Part shown: positions 6,525 through 14,199 of the stretch, in pieces
How positions within the stretch are numbered: position 1 is the stretch's first letter
Layout of the letters: every line of letters begins with the position of its first letter
Position numbers and translations under genes: made by a program
Origin: an uncultured Veillonella sp.
Lineage (GTDB): Bacteria > Bacillota > Negativicutes > Veillonellales > Veillonellaceae
Direction: 5' to 3'
Assembly (NCBI GenBank): GCA_900757715.1
Contig: CAAEOZ010000256.1
Location: 1-21,470 of the forward strand
Length of the DNA: 21,470 nucleotides
The notes under the pieces: generated by a model
Database searches by the model: none
What the model was told of the DNA's origin: nothing
What the model saw: only the letters and a program-made list of their open reading frames with translations

Positions 6525-7103
6525 TTAGATATTATTTGACTTATTAGACTGTTTAATAATGAGATTACATGTTTCTATAATAGATATTTGTTTATTCATA
6601 CTTAAGGTGCGAATGCGATTATACGCTTCCGCTTCAGATATAGAATATAGTTCCATTAATATACCAGTTCCCATTTGAATGATTTTACGATCTTCTAATG
6701 ACTGTTCTAGCTCAGCCATCTTTTCGCGCAACTGAGCATCACTTTTATAGCGACCTAAAGCCATCTCTAAGGAAGGAACTAACTGTTCCTCCCGTACTGG
6801 TTTAATTAAATAGCCATATACACCAGAATCTCGAGCCTTATCGATTAAATCTTGCTGGCTATAACTTGTTAATAATACTACAGGTGCTTCATGGTGAAAG
6901 CCAATTTGACGTGCCGCCTCAATACCATCTAATTCTGGCATTTTAACATCCATCAATATAATATCTGGCTTATGTTTTTTACAAAGTTCTAAAGCTTCAA
7001 CACCATTTGTACCTTCTGCAACGACTTCATGACCACAAGACTCAATAATATCTCGTAAATCCATACGTATTAGAGATTCATCATCCACGATTAAAACGCG
7101 CAT
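6525..7103 (-). CDS. ANTAR-domain response regulator (PdtaR/EutV-like RNA-binding antiterminator)
   Basis: This 192-residue protein has an N-terminal receiver domain (residues 1-120) and a C-terminal ANTAR domain (about 125-185). The receiver shows the acidic pair VDDES at 6-10, the phospho-acceptor D52 in LMDVKMPELDG, the conserved T/S region LLTSYS and the lysine in YLIKPV. A coiled linker (REKMAELEQSLEDRK) leads into the ANTAR helices (KIIQMGTGILMELYSISEAEAYNRIRTLSM). ANTAR regulators bind paired hexaloop hairpins in nascent RNA and stop termination. The ATG directly abuts the stop of the kinase gene, with AGGAGG inside the kinase 3' end, so the two are translationally coupled. Target transcripts are not evident. 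No DNA-binding domain is present. Confidence 0.92.
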   Translation of the reverse strand: MRVLIVDDESLIRMDLRDIIESCGHEVVAEGTNGVEALELCKKHKPDIILMDVKMPELDGIEAARQIGFHHEAPVVLLTSYSQQDLIDKARDSGVYGYLIKPVREEQLVPSLEMALGRYKSDAQLREKMAELEQSLEDRKIIQMGTGILMELYSISEAEAYNRIRTLSMNKQISIIETCNLIIKQSNKSNNI

Positions 7104-8495
7104 TTATGCCTCCTTCTTCATATGTATCGTCACCAATACACCTGTACCAGTATTTTCTATGGATAAACTACCCTTCAATTCGTGGGTAACTAAATTATTA
7201 ATAATAGTTAGACCTAAACGTTTATTAGATGTGAAAGAAAAATTGCTAGGCAATCCTTTACCATTATCCGAAAAAGCTAGTTCGATACTCCCGTTTATAT
7301 CCGTTGCAGTCAGATGAATTTGACCATTTCTACCATCTAAACCATGTTCTAAACTATTACTAATCAATTCATTGATTATGAGGGATACATAACTTGCCAT
7401 ATGAGAGGAGATTAATATGTCTTCGCCACTATAAGAAAAAGTAACCTCTTGGTCTTGTCGCACCATACTCATACGCAACAATCGACATAATTCATCGTAG
7501 ATCGATCGTATACCAATATAGTCCTCATCGTAATGGGACACTATATCGTGAACAAGAGCCATACTTTCAATACGGTTAATCCCTTCTTGCAGTGCTTGCT
7601 TCACTTCTGGCAAACTGGAGCGTCTCGCTTCCATCCGCAATAAACCTGCTACAGTTTGTAAGTTGTTTTTTACACGGTGATGAATCTCTTTAATAATGGA
7701 GTTTTTTACTAATAATTCTTGTTGCTGTTTACTTTCACGCGTACAATCATGAAGCACCAAGAAGCAACGCGTTTCATTACGCCCCATAGCAATAGGAATC
7801 ATATGCTGACGAATTACCATATCTTGATAGATTTCTTCATTTGTAAGTATACTTCTATCTAATAATACTTGTTGTATAGCGGACATCTTTAAGGTACTGC
7901 TAAGAATTGATGAACCTACCAAGCGACGATCAAAGCCTAATACATCTACTAACTTCATAGCTGCATCGTTAGCATACAGTATTTTATAAGTGTCATCAAA
8001 AATAATTAAACCATCAAAATAGGACATTGGTTCGTAAGACAGTATTTGTTCATCTGTAGCTGTCAGCATAAGACGTTGCATCGTATCAGACAGAACATAT
8101 TCTTGCTCGTATTGTTCTATCTTAATAGATGATGACAATGTAAAAGATATTCCCCCAATAATACGCCCTCCATTGTCTACAATAGGAAAGACATGTTGCC
8201 GCTGCTTATCATCTAACCCGATAAGTGGTTGGCCATCTTTCATCATAGCATGCCACGTATGACTGCCTTTTAATTGACGTGTAATAATCCCATGATCACT
8301 GCGTTCTATGTATAGCATATCTGCACATTGTTGTGGTCTCTCACTTTGTCCTGTCTCTAATAGAGGTGTAAAAATCTGTATCCTTTGACGGGTTAAAGAC
8401 TCGCCAAAGGATATAAGTTTACTAATATGCTCAAGTAATGAGGTTTGTAATGGTCCTAATGGTGTTCTATTTAAAATATCTTGACCAATATCCAC
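7104..8495 (-). CDS. PdtaS-like sensor histidine kinase (HisKA_2 type)
   Basis: This soluble kinase of 463 residues has an N-terminal sensory domain resembling the PdtaS/EutW-type H_kinase_N/GAF region (about 1-145), a PAS-like domain (about 155-255, with YFDGLIIFDDTYKILYAND), then HisKA_2 with the H-box KEIHHRVKNNLQ (phospho-histidine near 273) and a HATPase_c domain (NELISNSLEHG, FSDNGKGLP, LGLTIINNLV). I see no membrane segment, so it should sense a cytosolic signal. The frame is open to a TTG at 8513, but the GTG at 8495 has AAAGAGGA about 6 nt upstream and starts 2 nt after the tsaD stop, so I chose it. It pairs with the ANTAR regulator immediately downstream. The ligand is unknown. Confidence 0.9.
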   Translation of the reverse strand: MDIGQDILNRTPLGPLQTSLLEHISKLISFGESLTRQRIQIFTPLLETGQSERPQQCADMLYIERSDHGIITRQLKGSHTWHAMMKDGQPLIGLDDKQRQHVFPIVDNGGRIIGGISFTLSSSIKIEQYEQEYVLSDTMQRLMLTATDEQILSYEPMSYFDGLIIFDDTYKILYANDAAMKLVDVLGFDRRLVGSSILSSTLKMSAIQQVLLDRSILTNEEIYQDMVIRQHMIPIAMGRNETRCFLVLHDCTRESKQQQELLVKNSIIKEIHHRVKNNLQTVAGLLRMEARRSSLPEVKQALQEGINRIESMALVHDIVSHYDEDYIGIRSIYDELCRLLRMSMVRQDQEVTFSYSGEDILISSHMASYVSLIINELISNSLEHGLDGRNGQIHLTATDINGSIELAFSDNGKGLPSNFSFTSNKRLGLTIINNLVTHELKGSLSIENTGTGVLVTIHMKKEA

Positions 8496-8497
8496 AA

Positions 8498-9529
8498 TTA
8501 ATCCTCTTTCCAAGATACGTAACCAATTTCAACACTGGGCTTAGCATTTAGTGTTAAATCGGCAAATTTTCCAGCTTGTGCCATATAATAGGCTCGACAA
8601 CCGATCATGGCCGCATTGTCAGTAGACAAAATTTTATGCGGTTTGTAATAAGTAAAACCTTCTTTTTCGCACATAGCTTCTAACGCTTTTTGTAAGCCTT
8701 TATTAGCTGATACACCGCCAGCGATGGTAATGCGACTTTCACCTAATGTATGTGCGGCATCTCTCGTCTTTTCTACTAACACATCAACAATGGCCTTTTG
8801 GAACGATGCGGCCACATCAGCTTGATTGATAGACTCATTCTTTTGTTGCTTACTATTTAAATAGTTCAGAACAGCGGATTTTAATCCACTAAAGCTAAAT
8901 TCAAAATTACCAGGTTCACTTAAAGCCTTTGGAAATTCAATAGCCTCTGGATTCCCTTCGGTAGCAAGCGCATCAATATGAGGTCCACCTGGATAAGGGA
9001 ATCCCATAACCCGTGCAATCTTATCAAAAGCCTCTCCAGCTGCGTCGTCACGTGTCTGTCCAAGAATATCAAATTCTTCATAGCCTTTTACATGAACTAG
9101 CATTGTATGTCCGCCAGATACAACAAGACTCAGAAATGGTGGTTCTAATTCAGGATTTGCTAAAAAATTAGCAAAAATATGACCTTCCATGTGGTGGACT
9201 GGCACCAAGGGAATACCTGTAGCAAAAGATAAACCTTTTGCAGCAGCTACACCAACTAATAAGGCCCCTACAAGACCGGGACCATACGTTACACCAATAT
9301 GATTGATATCTTGTAAAGTCACATTTGCATCACGTAATGCTTGATCTATAACGGGTATTACTTGTTCTATGTGATGACGTGATGCAATTTCAGGTACAAC
9401 GCCACCAAATTTTCTATGTATTGGCACTTGGCTTGAAATAACATTAGACAAAACAGTACGACCGTCCTTAAGGACAGAAGCAGAGGTTTCGTCACAGCTA
9501 CTTTCCAAGGCTAATGTGTATATACTCAT
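8498..9529 (-). CDS. tsaD: tRNA t6A37 threonylcarbamoyltransferase TsaD
   Basis: TsaD transfers the threonylcarbamoyl group from threonylcarbamoyl-AMP to A37 of ANN-decoding tRNAs in the cytosol, together with TsaB and TsaE. It has 343 residues, normal length. It starts MSIYTLALESSCDETSASVL, carries the metal-binding HMEGH motif (113-117), VVSGGHT, and the C-terminal ITIAGGVSANKGL of the ASKHA nucleotide fold. The start ATG overlaps the rimI stop by 4 nt (ATGA), so it is coupled to rimI. The 3' end holds the ribosome site for the downstream kinase gene. Confidence 0.98.
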   Translation of the reverse strand: MSIYTLALESSCDETSASVLKDGRTVLSNVISSQVPIHRKFGGVVPEIASRHHIEQVIPVIDQALRDANVTLQDINHIGVTYGPGLVGALLVGVAAAKGLSFATGIPLVPVHHMEGHIFANFLANPELEPPFLSLVVSGGHTMLVHVKGYEEFDILGQTRDDAAGEAFDKIARVMGFPYPGGPHIDALATEGNPEAIEFPKALSEPGNFEFSFSGLKSAVLNYLNSKQQKNESINQADVAASFQKAIVDVLVEKTRDAAHTLGESRITIAGGVSANKGLQKALEAMCEKEGFTYYKPHKILSTDNAAMIGCRAYYMAQAGKFADLTLNAKPSVEIGYVSWKED

Positions 9530-9975
9530 TCTATTTCCTCTGAAACGAGAGACATAATATAAGCATCTTCCGTAGGCTCTGAATAATAATCTTTACGAAT
9601 TCCTTTTACAGAAAATCCTAAATTTCTATACATAGCCAATGCTGCAAGATTAGATATGCGCACCTCTAAGAAAATTTCTTTCATACCTCTCGTAAGACAT
9701 TCATCTATTAATTGTTTTGTAAGTTCTGATCCGTATCCCTTACCTCGTGCGGAAGGAATAATGGCGATATTCGTAATTTGACCTTCATCGTATACGAGCC
9801 AAACACCTGCGTATCCAACAATTTGGTTCTCCTCACAAATTACCATATATAATTTATTTGATTCCCCTTCTAACTCAGCAAAAACAGATTCTAAACTCCA
9901 AGGAACAGAAAAAGACTGCTGTTCAATAGCATAAATAGCTTGAGCATCATCTATGGTAGCTAAACGAATCTCCAT
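9526..9975 (-). CDS. rimI: Ribosomal protein S18-alanine N-acetyltransferase RimI
   Basis: This is a GNAT-fold N-acetyltransferase of 149 residues. RimI acetylates the N-terminal alanine of ribosomal protein S18 using acetyl-CoA. The acetyl-CoA binding motif is visible in NIAIIPSARGKGYGSEL (about 69-85), and the C-terminal motif NLAALAMYRNLGFSVKGIRKDYY is typical of RimI. Its place between tsaB and tsaD is the usual one in Firmicutes. It overlaps the tsaB stop by 1 nt and tsaD by 4 nt. As with most RimI homologues, targets other than S18 cannot be excluded from sequence. Confidence 0.93.
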   Translation of the reverse strand: MEIRLATIDDAQAIYAIEQQSFSVPWSLESVFAELEGESNKLYMVICEENQIVGYAGVWLVYDEGQITNIAIIPSARGKGYGSELTKQLIDECLTRGMKEIFLEVRISNLAALAMYRNLGFSVKGIRKDYYSEPTEDAYIMSLVSEEIE

Positions 9976-10733
9976 TATTCTGCTCCTGCTGCCTCAGTAA
10001 CTACAACTGTAGGATTTTGGTTCAACATTTCAGGATTATTTTTATGGCGTTCTTCCCATAACACTTCTGCTTCTGAGCGTCGAATATAATAAGGAACCAT
10101 ATCCATAGGGTCAGAACTCTCTTCAGAGACTACCAATCTACGGCCAGCCAGTAATAGAGAACTAGCTTTTGGAACACGTTGCGATATATCTAAAATCGTT
10201 AAATGTGTATCACTTTCATCGAGTAGCTTCTCTATTCGCTTGACGCCATCCCCAAGAAATACTACATGTTCTTCAGATGCTCGGAGTCGATCTAATAAAT
10301 CATTAGCAGCAATGACAAAAGGCTCCTCTTTGCAGACTAATTCATTACCATCATATTTGTAGATACTTGCATAGACATGTTTTTTTTGAGCATCAATAAC
10401 GGTACAAATCGTGCGGTCCGTATAAACTACATTACGAGCTAAACTGTCCATGGTCATTACGCCATATAAAGGAATTTGTAAGGCATAAGCCATAGCTTTA
10501 GCTGTCCCCATACCGATCCGTAAACCAGTAAAAGAACCAGGCCCAATGCTGACCATAATACCTTTTAATTCACTTTTTTCAACTTGAGAGGCTCGTAATA
10601 GCATATCAATATGAGGTACCAACTGCTCAGAATGAGTCAATCCAGCTTGAATGGTCAATTCCCCAATTAGGCAACTTTCATCCATTAAAGCCACACTCGA
10701 CACGAGTGAGCTCGTCTCAATTCCCAACCACAT
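9975..10733 (-). CDS. tsaB: tRNA t6A37 biosynthesis protein TsaB
   Basis: TsaB is an inactive ASKHA-fold paralogue of TsaD that forms the TsaB-TsaD heterodimer needed for t6A37 formation. It has 252 residues. It begins MWLGIETSSLVSSVALMDE, followed by the diagnostic VSIGPGSFTGLRIGMGTAKA (about 61-80) and PLYGVMTMDSLA. The HMEGH metal site of TsaD is absent, as expected for TsaB. AGGAGG lies 5 nt before the ATG at 10733. It overlaps tsaE by 17 nt. The C-terminal 30 residues are low-complexity and probably flexible. Confidence 0.96.
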   Translation of the reverse strand: MWLGIETSSLVSSVALMDESCLIGELTIQAGLTHSEQLVPHIDMLLRASQVEKSELKGIMVSIGPGSFTGLRIGMGTAKAMAYALQIPLYGVMTMDSLARNVVYTDRTICTVIDAQKKHVYASIYKYDGNELVCKEEPFVIAANDLLDRLRASEEHVVFLGDGVKRIEKLLDESDTHLTILDISQRVPKASSLLLAGRRLVVSEESSDPMDMVPYYIRRSEAEVLWEERHKNNPEMLNQNPTVVVTEAAGAE

Positions 10734-11211
10734 ATGGGCCTCCTATTTCTACTAAATCATCCGCTGTAAGGTAATCACTAGCTAATGTAATGGAACGGCT
10801 TGTATCGTCAATGCGCGTTAAATAAATCCATAACGTTTCATCAGGTAATTCAAGAGGGAATTTATCGGCCCATTCTACAATGGATACGCATTCTTCCGTA
10901 TATTCATAGAAGCCAATATTTTCCAGTTCACTAACATCTTCCAAGCGATATACGTCAAAATGATATAAATGAGTTCGATTCACATCATAGGTATTCATGA
11001 TAGCAAAAGTGGGACTTGTAATTTCTTCAGTAACTCCAAAGCCCTTTGCAATACCTTGCGACAAATGTGTTTTCCCTGTCCCCAAGTCACCAATTAAGGC
11101 TATACAAAGAGAATCCCCATTATGTTTAATCCATTCGCCTAATAGTTGGCCAAATTGTTGTGTATCTTCTACTGTATGAGTCTCTAATTGGACCTGAACC
11201 TTATCCTTCAT
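10717..11211 (-). CDS. tsaE: tRNA t6A37 biosynthesis ATPase TsaE
   Basis: This P-loop ATPase (YjeE family) of 164 residues supports multiple turnovers of the TsaBD complex. Walker A is GDLGTGKT at 41-48, followed by the family motif SPTFAIMNTY and the acidic segment LYHFDVYRLED near 80-90; VEWADKFP matches the conserved C-terminal tryptophan motif. The ATG at 11211 overlaps the end of thiL by 11 nt, so translation is probably coupled. The nearest Shine-Dalgarno (AAAGGAT) is rather far upstream. Together with tsaB and tsaD it supplies the t6A complex; tsaC is not in this window. Confidence 0.96.
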   Translation of the reverse strand: MKDKVQVQLETHTVEDTQQFGQLLGEWIKHNGDSLCIALIGDLGTGKTHLSQGIAKGFGVTEEITSPTFAIMNTYDVNRTHLYHFDVYRLEDVSELENIGFYEYTEECVSIVEWADKFPLELPDETLWIYLTRIDDTSRSITLASDYLTADDLVEIGGPYVVGN

Positions 11212-12181
11212 GAAAATGATTATATCCTTTCGCTTCTATGTCCTTAATCGTTTTATCGGATGTTACCATTTGAACCCGAGGAGGGCCAGATAAAACTTCT
11301 CCAATCAACGTAATGCCTGCTAACTTTTCTAATTCTGAAAGTAATGATTTTGGTGCTGTAAAGACTAACTGAAAGTCTTCACCACCATATAAAGCATAAT
11401 CTACTGGATTAGTTTGTAAATGCTTAGCTAATGCGTAAGTCTCCTCATGTAGAGGAATTGCTTGTTCTTCGATTACAATGGATACATTACTAGCTGCAGC
11501 AATTTCATTCAATTCACTACCTAGTCCATCGCTAATGTCATTCATACTATGTATACCAAGCAGTCGCAATTTTTGCCCCAATTCAATCTGTGGTTCAGGA
11601 CGTTGATGCCCCACTTTGGTCATATCATAGCCTACTAAATTATATGATAACGCACCTAAACCTGTAGCTGCATAGCCTACATAGTTTGTAAGGCCGACAA
11701 CGTCTCCTACTTTCGCACCACTTCGCATAACCGCAGTACCTTTAGGAACCTCTCCGATAATTGTTACGGTCCAAACCATGGGGCCTTCCGTACGTACCGT
11801 ATCTCCACCCAATATATTGAGTTGATACCGCATACATTGATCTTTAACTCCCCTATAAATTTCATCAAGAATTGCTGTATCAATATGGTCTGGTACAGCA
11901 AGAGATAATACAATTTGTCTAGGAATGCCACCCATAGCCGCAACATCACTCAAATTAGCCGTCATAAGACGATACCCTACATCATAGGGCTTCATATAGT
12001 GAAAGCTAAAATGAATACCTTCTACCATTGTGTCAGTGCTTATCAATTGCTCTGTATTTTGTTCAGTTTTATAAATAGCGCAATCATCACCAATACCGTA
12101 CACTACGGTATTAGGGTTGTAAATCGTGTTATTTTGAATTTGACGAATGAAATTAAATTCCCCAACATCTTTTAATTGCAT
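11201..12181 (-). CDS. thiL: Thiamine-monophosphate kinase ThiL
   Basis: ThiL phosphorylates thiamine monophosphate to thiamine pyrophosphate with ATP, the last step of the cofactor pathway. Starting at the ATG at 12181 it has 326 residues, normal for ThiL. That start is preceded by AGGTG and gives MQLKDVGEFNFIRQI, matching the family N-terminus; the open frame continues to 12265, but those residues (IYQLSAIFVVFYICYN) are encoded by the promoter/terminator region and are unlikely to be translated. Motifs: YGIGDDCAIY, STDTMVEGIHF, NLSDVAAMGG and LGGDTVR, all metal- and ATP-binding segments of the PurM/ThiL fold. It is the first gene of the t6A operon. Confidence 0.95.
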   Translation of the reverse strand: MQLKDVGEFNFIRQIQNNTIYNPNTVVYGIGDDCAIYKTEQNTEQLISTDTMVEGIHFSFHYMKPYDVGYRLMTANLSDVAAMGGIPRQIVLSLAVPDHIDTAILDEIYRGVKDQCMRYQLNILGGDTVRTEGPMVWTVTIIGEVPKGTAVMRSGAKVGDVVGLTNYVGYAATGLGALSYNLVGYDMTKVGHQRPEPQIELGQKLRLLGIHSMNDISDGLGSELNEIAAASNVSIVIEEQAIPLHEETYALAKHLQTNPVDYALYGGEDFQLVFTAPKSLLSELEKLAGITLIGEVLSGPPRVQMVTSDKTIKDIEAKGYNHFHEG

Positions 12182-12209
12182 CTGATCACCTAGTTTCCTA
12201 TTATTACTT

Positions 12210-12237
12210 ATTGTATTGTAACATATATAAAAGACAA
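12210..12237 (-). promoter_or_regulatory. Candidate promoter of the thiL-tsa operon
   Basis: TTGTCT (12232-12237), a 16-bp spacer and TACAAT (12210-12215), between the upstream terminator and thiL. A second TACAAT at 12215-12220 is an alternative -10. It is a moderate match; placement after a strong terminator makes a promoter here likely. Confidence 0.45.
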
Positions 12238-12276
12238 CAAAAATAGCAGATAGTTGATATATCAACTATCTGCTAT
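12238..12276 (-). terminator. Intrinsic terminator after the amidase-GerMN unit
   Basis: A perfect 16-bp stem (ATAGCAGATAGTTGAT and ATCAACTATCTGCTAT) with a 2-base centre at 12243-12276, followed on the minus strand by TTTTTGTTGTC. The stem begins 17 nt after the GerMN stop and separates this unit from thiL. Confidence 0.85.
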
Positions 12277-12293
12277 AAATGTTCCTAAAGGAA

Positions 12294-12854
12294 TTATTTT
12301 TTAATTAGATTCGTCATTCTCTTAACAGGTTCTTTAGTATCAAAGGAGCCTACAGTTGGAACCTTTTTACCATTATTGACGAATAGAACACCATTAATAT
12401 TATCAAAGGATGTCAATGTATTTACAATGGCAGCCATTTGTAACTTAACAGTTAAATCTCCTCCATTACCCTTTATGAATGCATCATTTACTTCAACAGA
12501 AGCAATGCCATCTTTTACAGTAACAGATGTAATTTCAATATCCTTAGAGAACACTGGATATTTTTGTGCTCTATCGGCATTTAACATCGCTAAAAGAGCT
12601 GCTTTAGGCGTAACTTTATTCGCCTCTATCTCAACGGTAGTTTGTTTTACTCCAGAACCATCCTCTGTAGGAACAAAGAAGGCCATCTTAACTTTTTCTT
12701 GAGATACTTTACTTGTTTCTGCATCCTTATTGACTTTCGTCTCTTGCGTAGGTTCACTTTTACCTGTTGTAGGAGCTTGTTCATGTGTACAACCCACTAC
12801 AAATGCCAGCATACCTACACAGAGAATCGATAGAACTTGTTTACGTAATTTCAT
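12294..12854 (-). CDS. GerMN-domain lipoprotein
   Basis: This is a predicted lipoprotein of 186 residues. A short basic start and hydrophobic stretch (MKLRKQVLSILCVGMLAFVV) leads to a lipobox ending in Cys22 (FVVGC), then a polar linker rich in T, E and K (about 23-55). A single GerMN (sporulation/spore-germination-like) domain follows (about 58-180), with LTVKLQMAAIVNTLTSFDNINGV as the most typical part. GerMN domains occur in envelope proteins near cell-wall hydrolases; a role in binding or controlling the amidase is inference. The ATG is 3 nt after the amidase stop, and GGAGG lies in the amidase 3' end, so the two are coupled. It does not by itself show the host sporulates. Confidence 0.88.
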   Translation of the reverse strand: MKLRKQVLSILCVGMLAFVVGCTHEQAPTTGKSEPTQETKVNKDAETSKVSQEKVKMAFFVPTEDGSGVKQTTVEIEANKVTPKAALLAMLNADRAQKYPVFSKDIEITSVTVKDGIASVEVNDAFIKGNGGDLTVKLQMAAIVNTLTSFDNINGVLFVNNGKKVPTVGSFDTKEPVKRMTNLIKK

Positions 12855-12857
12855 CGA

Positions 12858-13955
12858 TTAACCTCCAAAGTAATTAGCAATACCATTTGCAATGCGGTTA
12901 GCAAAGTCTTCTTGAGTTTGAGGAGATTGTAGCACACGTTCCTCATTAGGGTTAGAAATAAAACCAAGCTCTACAAGAATTGCAGGCATATTAGAATGTC
13001 TCAACACGTATAAGTTACCTTCTTGAATGCCACGATCACCATTGAAACCAGGTGTGTTAGCAATTTGAGATTGTACCTTTTGCGCTAATCGAGCATCGTT
13101 ACCGGTTTTGCTATAGTAATATGTTGCAATACCACCAACGCTAGGATTATTAAATGCGTTGATATGAACGCTTACAAGAGCATCAGAATTGCTACGGTTA
13201 GCCACGTTAACACGAGCCCCCAATTCATCAACACCACTTGCATTAGGGCCATATACATCTACATCAGTAGTACGAGTCATAAGCACTTTAGCACCACGAT
13301 TTTCTAAAGATTTTTTCAAATACATAGAAATCGGTAGTGTAATGTTTTTCTCTTGTACACCGTGAGGTCCAATAGCACCTGAATCACTACCACCATGTCC
13401 TGGGTCAATAGTAATTGTTTTACCAGATAAACCGCCACTAGTAGAGTATTTACCAGATTCTGTAGATACATTTTTTGCTGGATGCGCAGATTGAGATGGC
13501 TTTTTACCATAGTAAGCGGGCTTAGCTGCAACACCTTTTTTCTGAACATCAACAACGATACGATACGGTTTCTTATTAACCGTATCTTTTTTCAAGGAAA
13601 AAACCTTTACATCACTAGTATCAATAGATGAAGGTGTCTTGATTGTTACTTTAACATCTCTGCCATCTTGTGAAAGTTTGGCAGAGCTAGCAATAGCCGA
13701 GTCCATAGAAATGTTCTCTTTAGCCGTCTTTAGCTTTGTATTTTTTAAAGTAACAGTCGTAGTTTTCCCATCTTTGCTAATTGATGCAGACGCCTTTATA
13801 GGTGCCGATAAGTCCATAACAATACGAACATACGGTACAGGTGCATCTGTTCTAGTCACCCATCGAGCATCTTCTAAATTAGCTGCCTTTGCTTGCGTCA
13901 ATAATAAAGGTATTGCCATCAAGACTGCAAGGCACATAAAAAATAGTTTACGCAA
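12858..13955 (-). CDS. Exported AMIN-domain N-acetylmuramoyl-L-alanine amidase (Amidase_3)
   Basis: This zinc amidase cleaves the bond between MurNAc and L-alanine in peptidoglycan, probably in the periplasm. It has 365 residues from the chosen TTG start. Layout: signal peptide (about 1-24, ending near QAKA), AMIN domain (about 28-140) that targets division sites in AmiC-type enzymes, a linker, then Amidase_3 (about 180-365). Zinc ligands are H187 (DPGHGG), E202 (QEKN) and H264 (SVHINA), and the catalytic glutamate is E329 (VELGFISN). The frame is open from a GTG at 13964, but GGAG abuts that codon; the TTG at 13955 has the same GGAG at 8 nt, the same arrangement as sufC. It is paired with the GerMN lipoprotein downstream. 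Confidence 0.94.
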   Translation of the reverse strand: MRKLFFMCLAVLMAIPLLLTQAKAANLEDARWVTRTDAPVPYVRIVMDLSAPIKASASISKDGKTTTVTLKNTKLKTAKENISMDSAIASSAKLSQDGRDVKVTIKTPSSIDTSDVKVFSLKKDTVNKKPYRIVVDVQKKGVAAKPAYYGKKPSQSAHPAKNVSTESGKYSTSGGLSGKTITIDPGHGGSDSGAIGPHGVQEKNITLPISMYLKKSLENRGAKVLMTRTTDVDVYGPNASGVDELGARVNVANRSNSDALVSVHINAFNNPSVGGIATYYYSKTGNDARLAQKVQSQIANTPGFNGDRGIQEGNLYVLRHSNMPAILVELGFISNPNEERVLQSPQTQEDFANRIANGIANYFGG

Positions 13956-14153
13956 TACATTCACTCCAATCTAACTGACATACATAGTGTCCAAACCATA
14001 GAGATGAGTCGATGATATTTTTATCTATCAAAATCTCATCGTTCCAATCTATCCATAAACTAATGTTAGATTATAAATAGATTATTTCATACAAACATGA
14101 AGATTAGTATGCCGATTACACATATTACTATATAAAGACCTTATTCAGAATAC

Positions 14154-14185
14154 ACAAAAAACAGTTTCATAAAATTATTTTTTGT
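14154..14185 (-). terminator. Weak terminator candidate after the metallo-hydrolase gene
   Basis: ACAAAAAA and TTTTTTGT can pair across a 16-nt loop 14 nt after the stop codon, and the 3' arm is itself a T-run. The stem is almost only A-T, so termination is uncertain. In the rest of the 244-bp gap to the amidase start I find no gene and no convincing promoter. Confidence 0.3.
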
Positions 14186-14199
14186 ATAAGTAATCAAAA

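Noticed and set aside
12243..12276. A 34-bp near-perfect palindrome, considered as a mobile-element end or dimer-resolution site
   Set aside because: It sits just after a stop codon and is followed by a T-run on the transcribed strand, so an intrinsic terminator explains it fully.
13965..14153. Imperfect repeats GATGAG...CTCATC upstream of the amidase as a riboswitch or terminator
   Set aside because: The stem is 6 bp with a 26-nt loop and no T-run on the minus strand; no further conserved element is visible.
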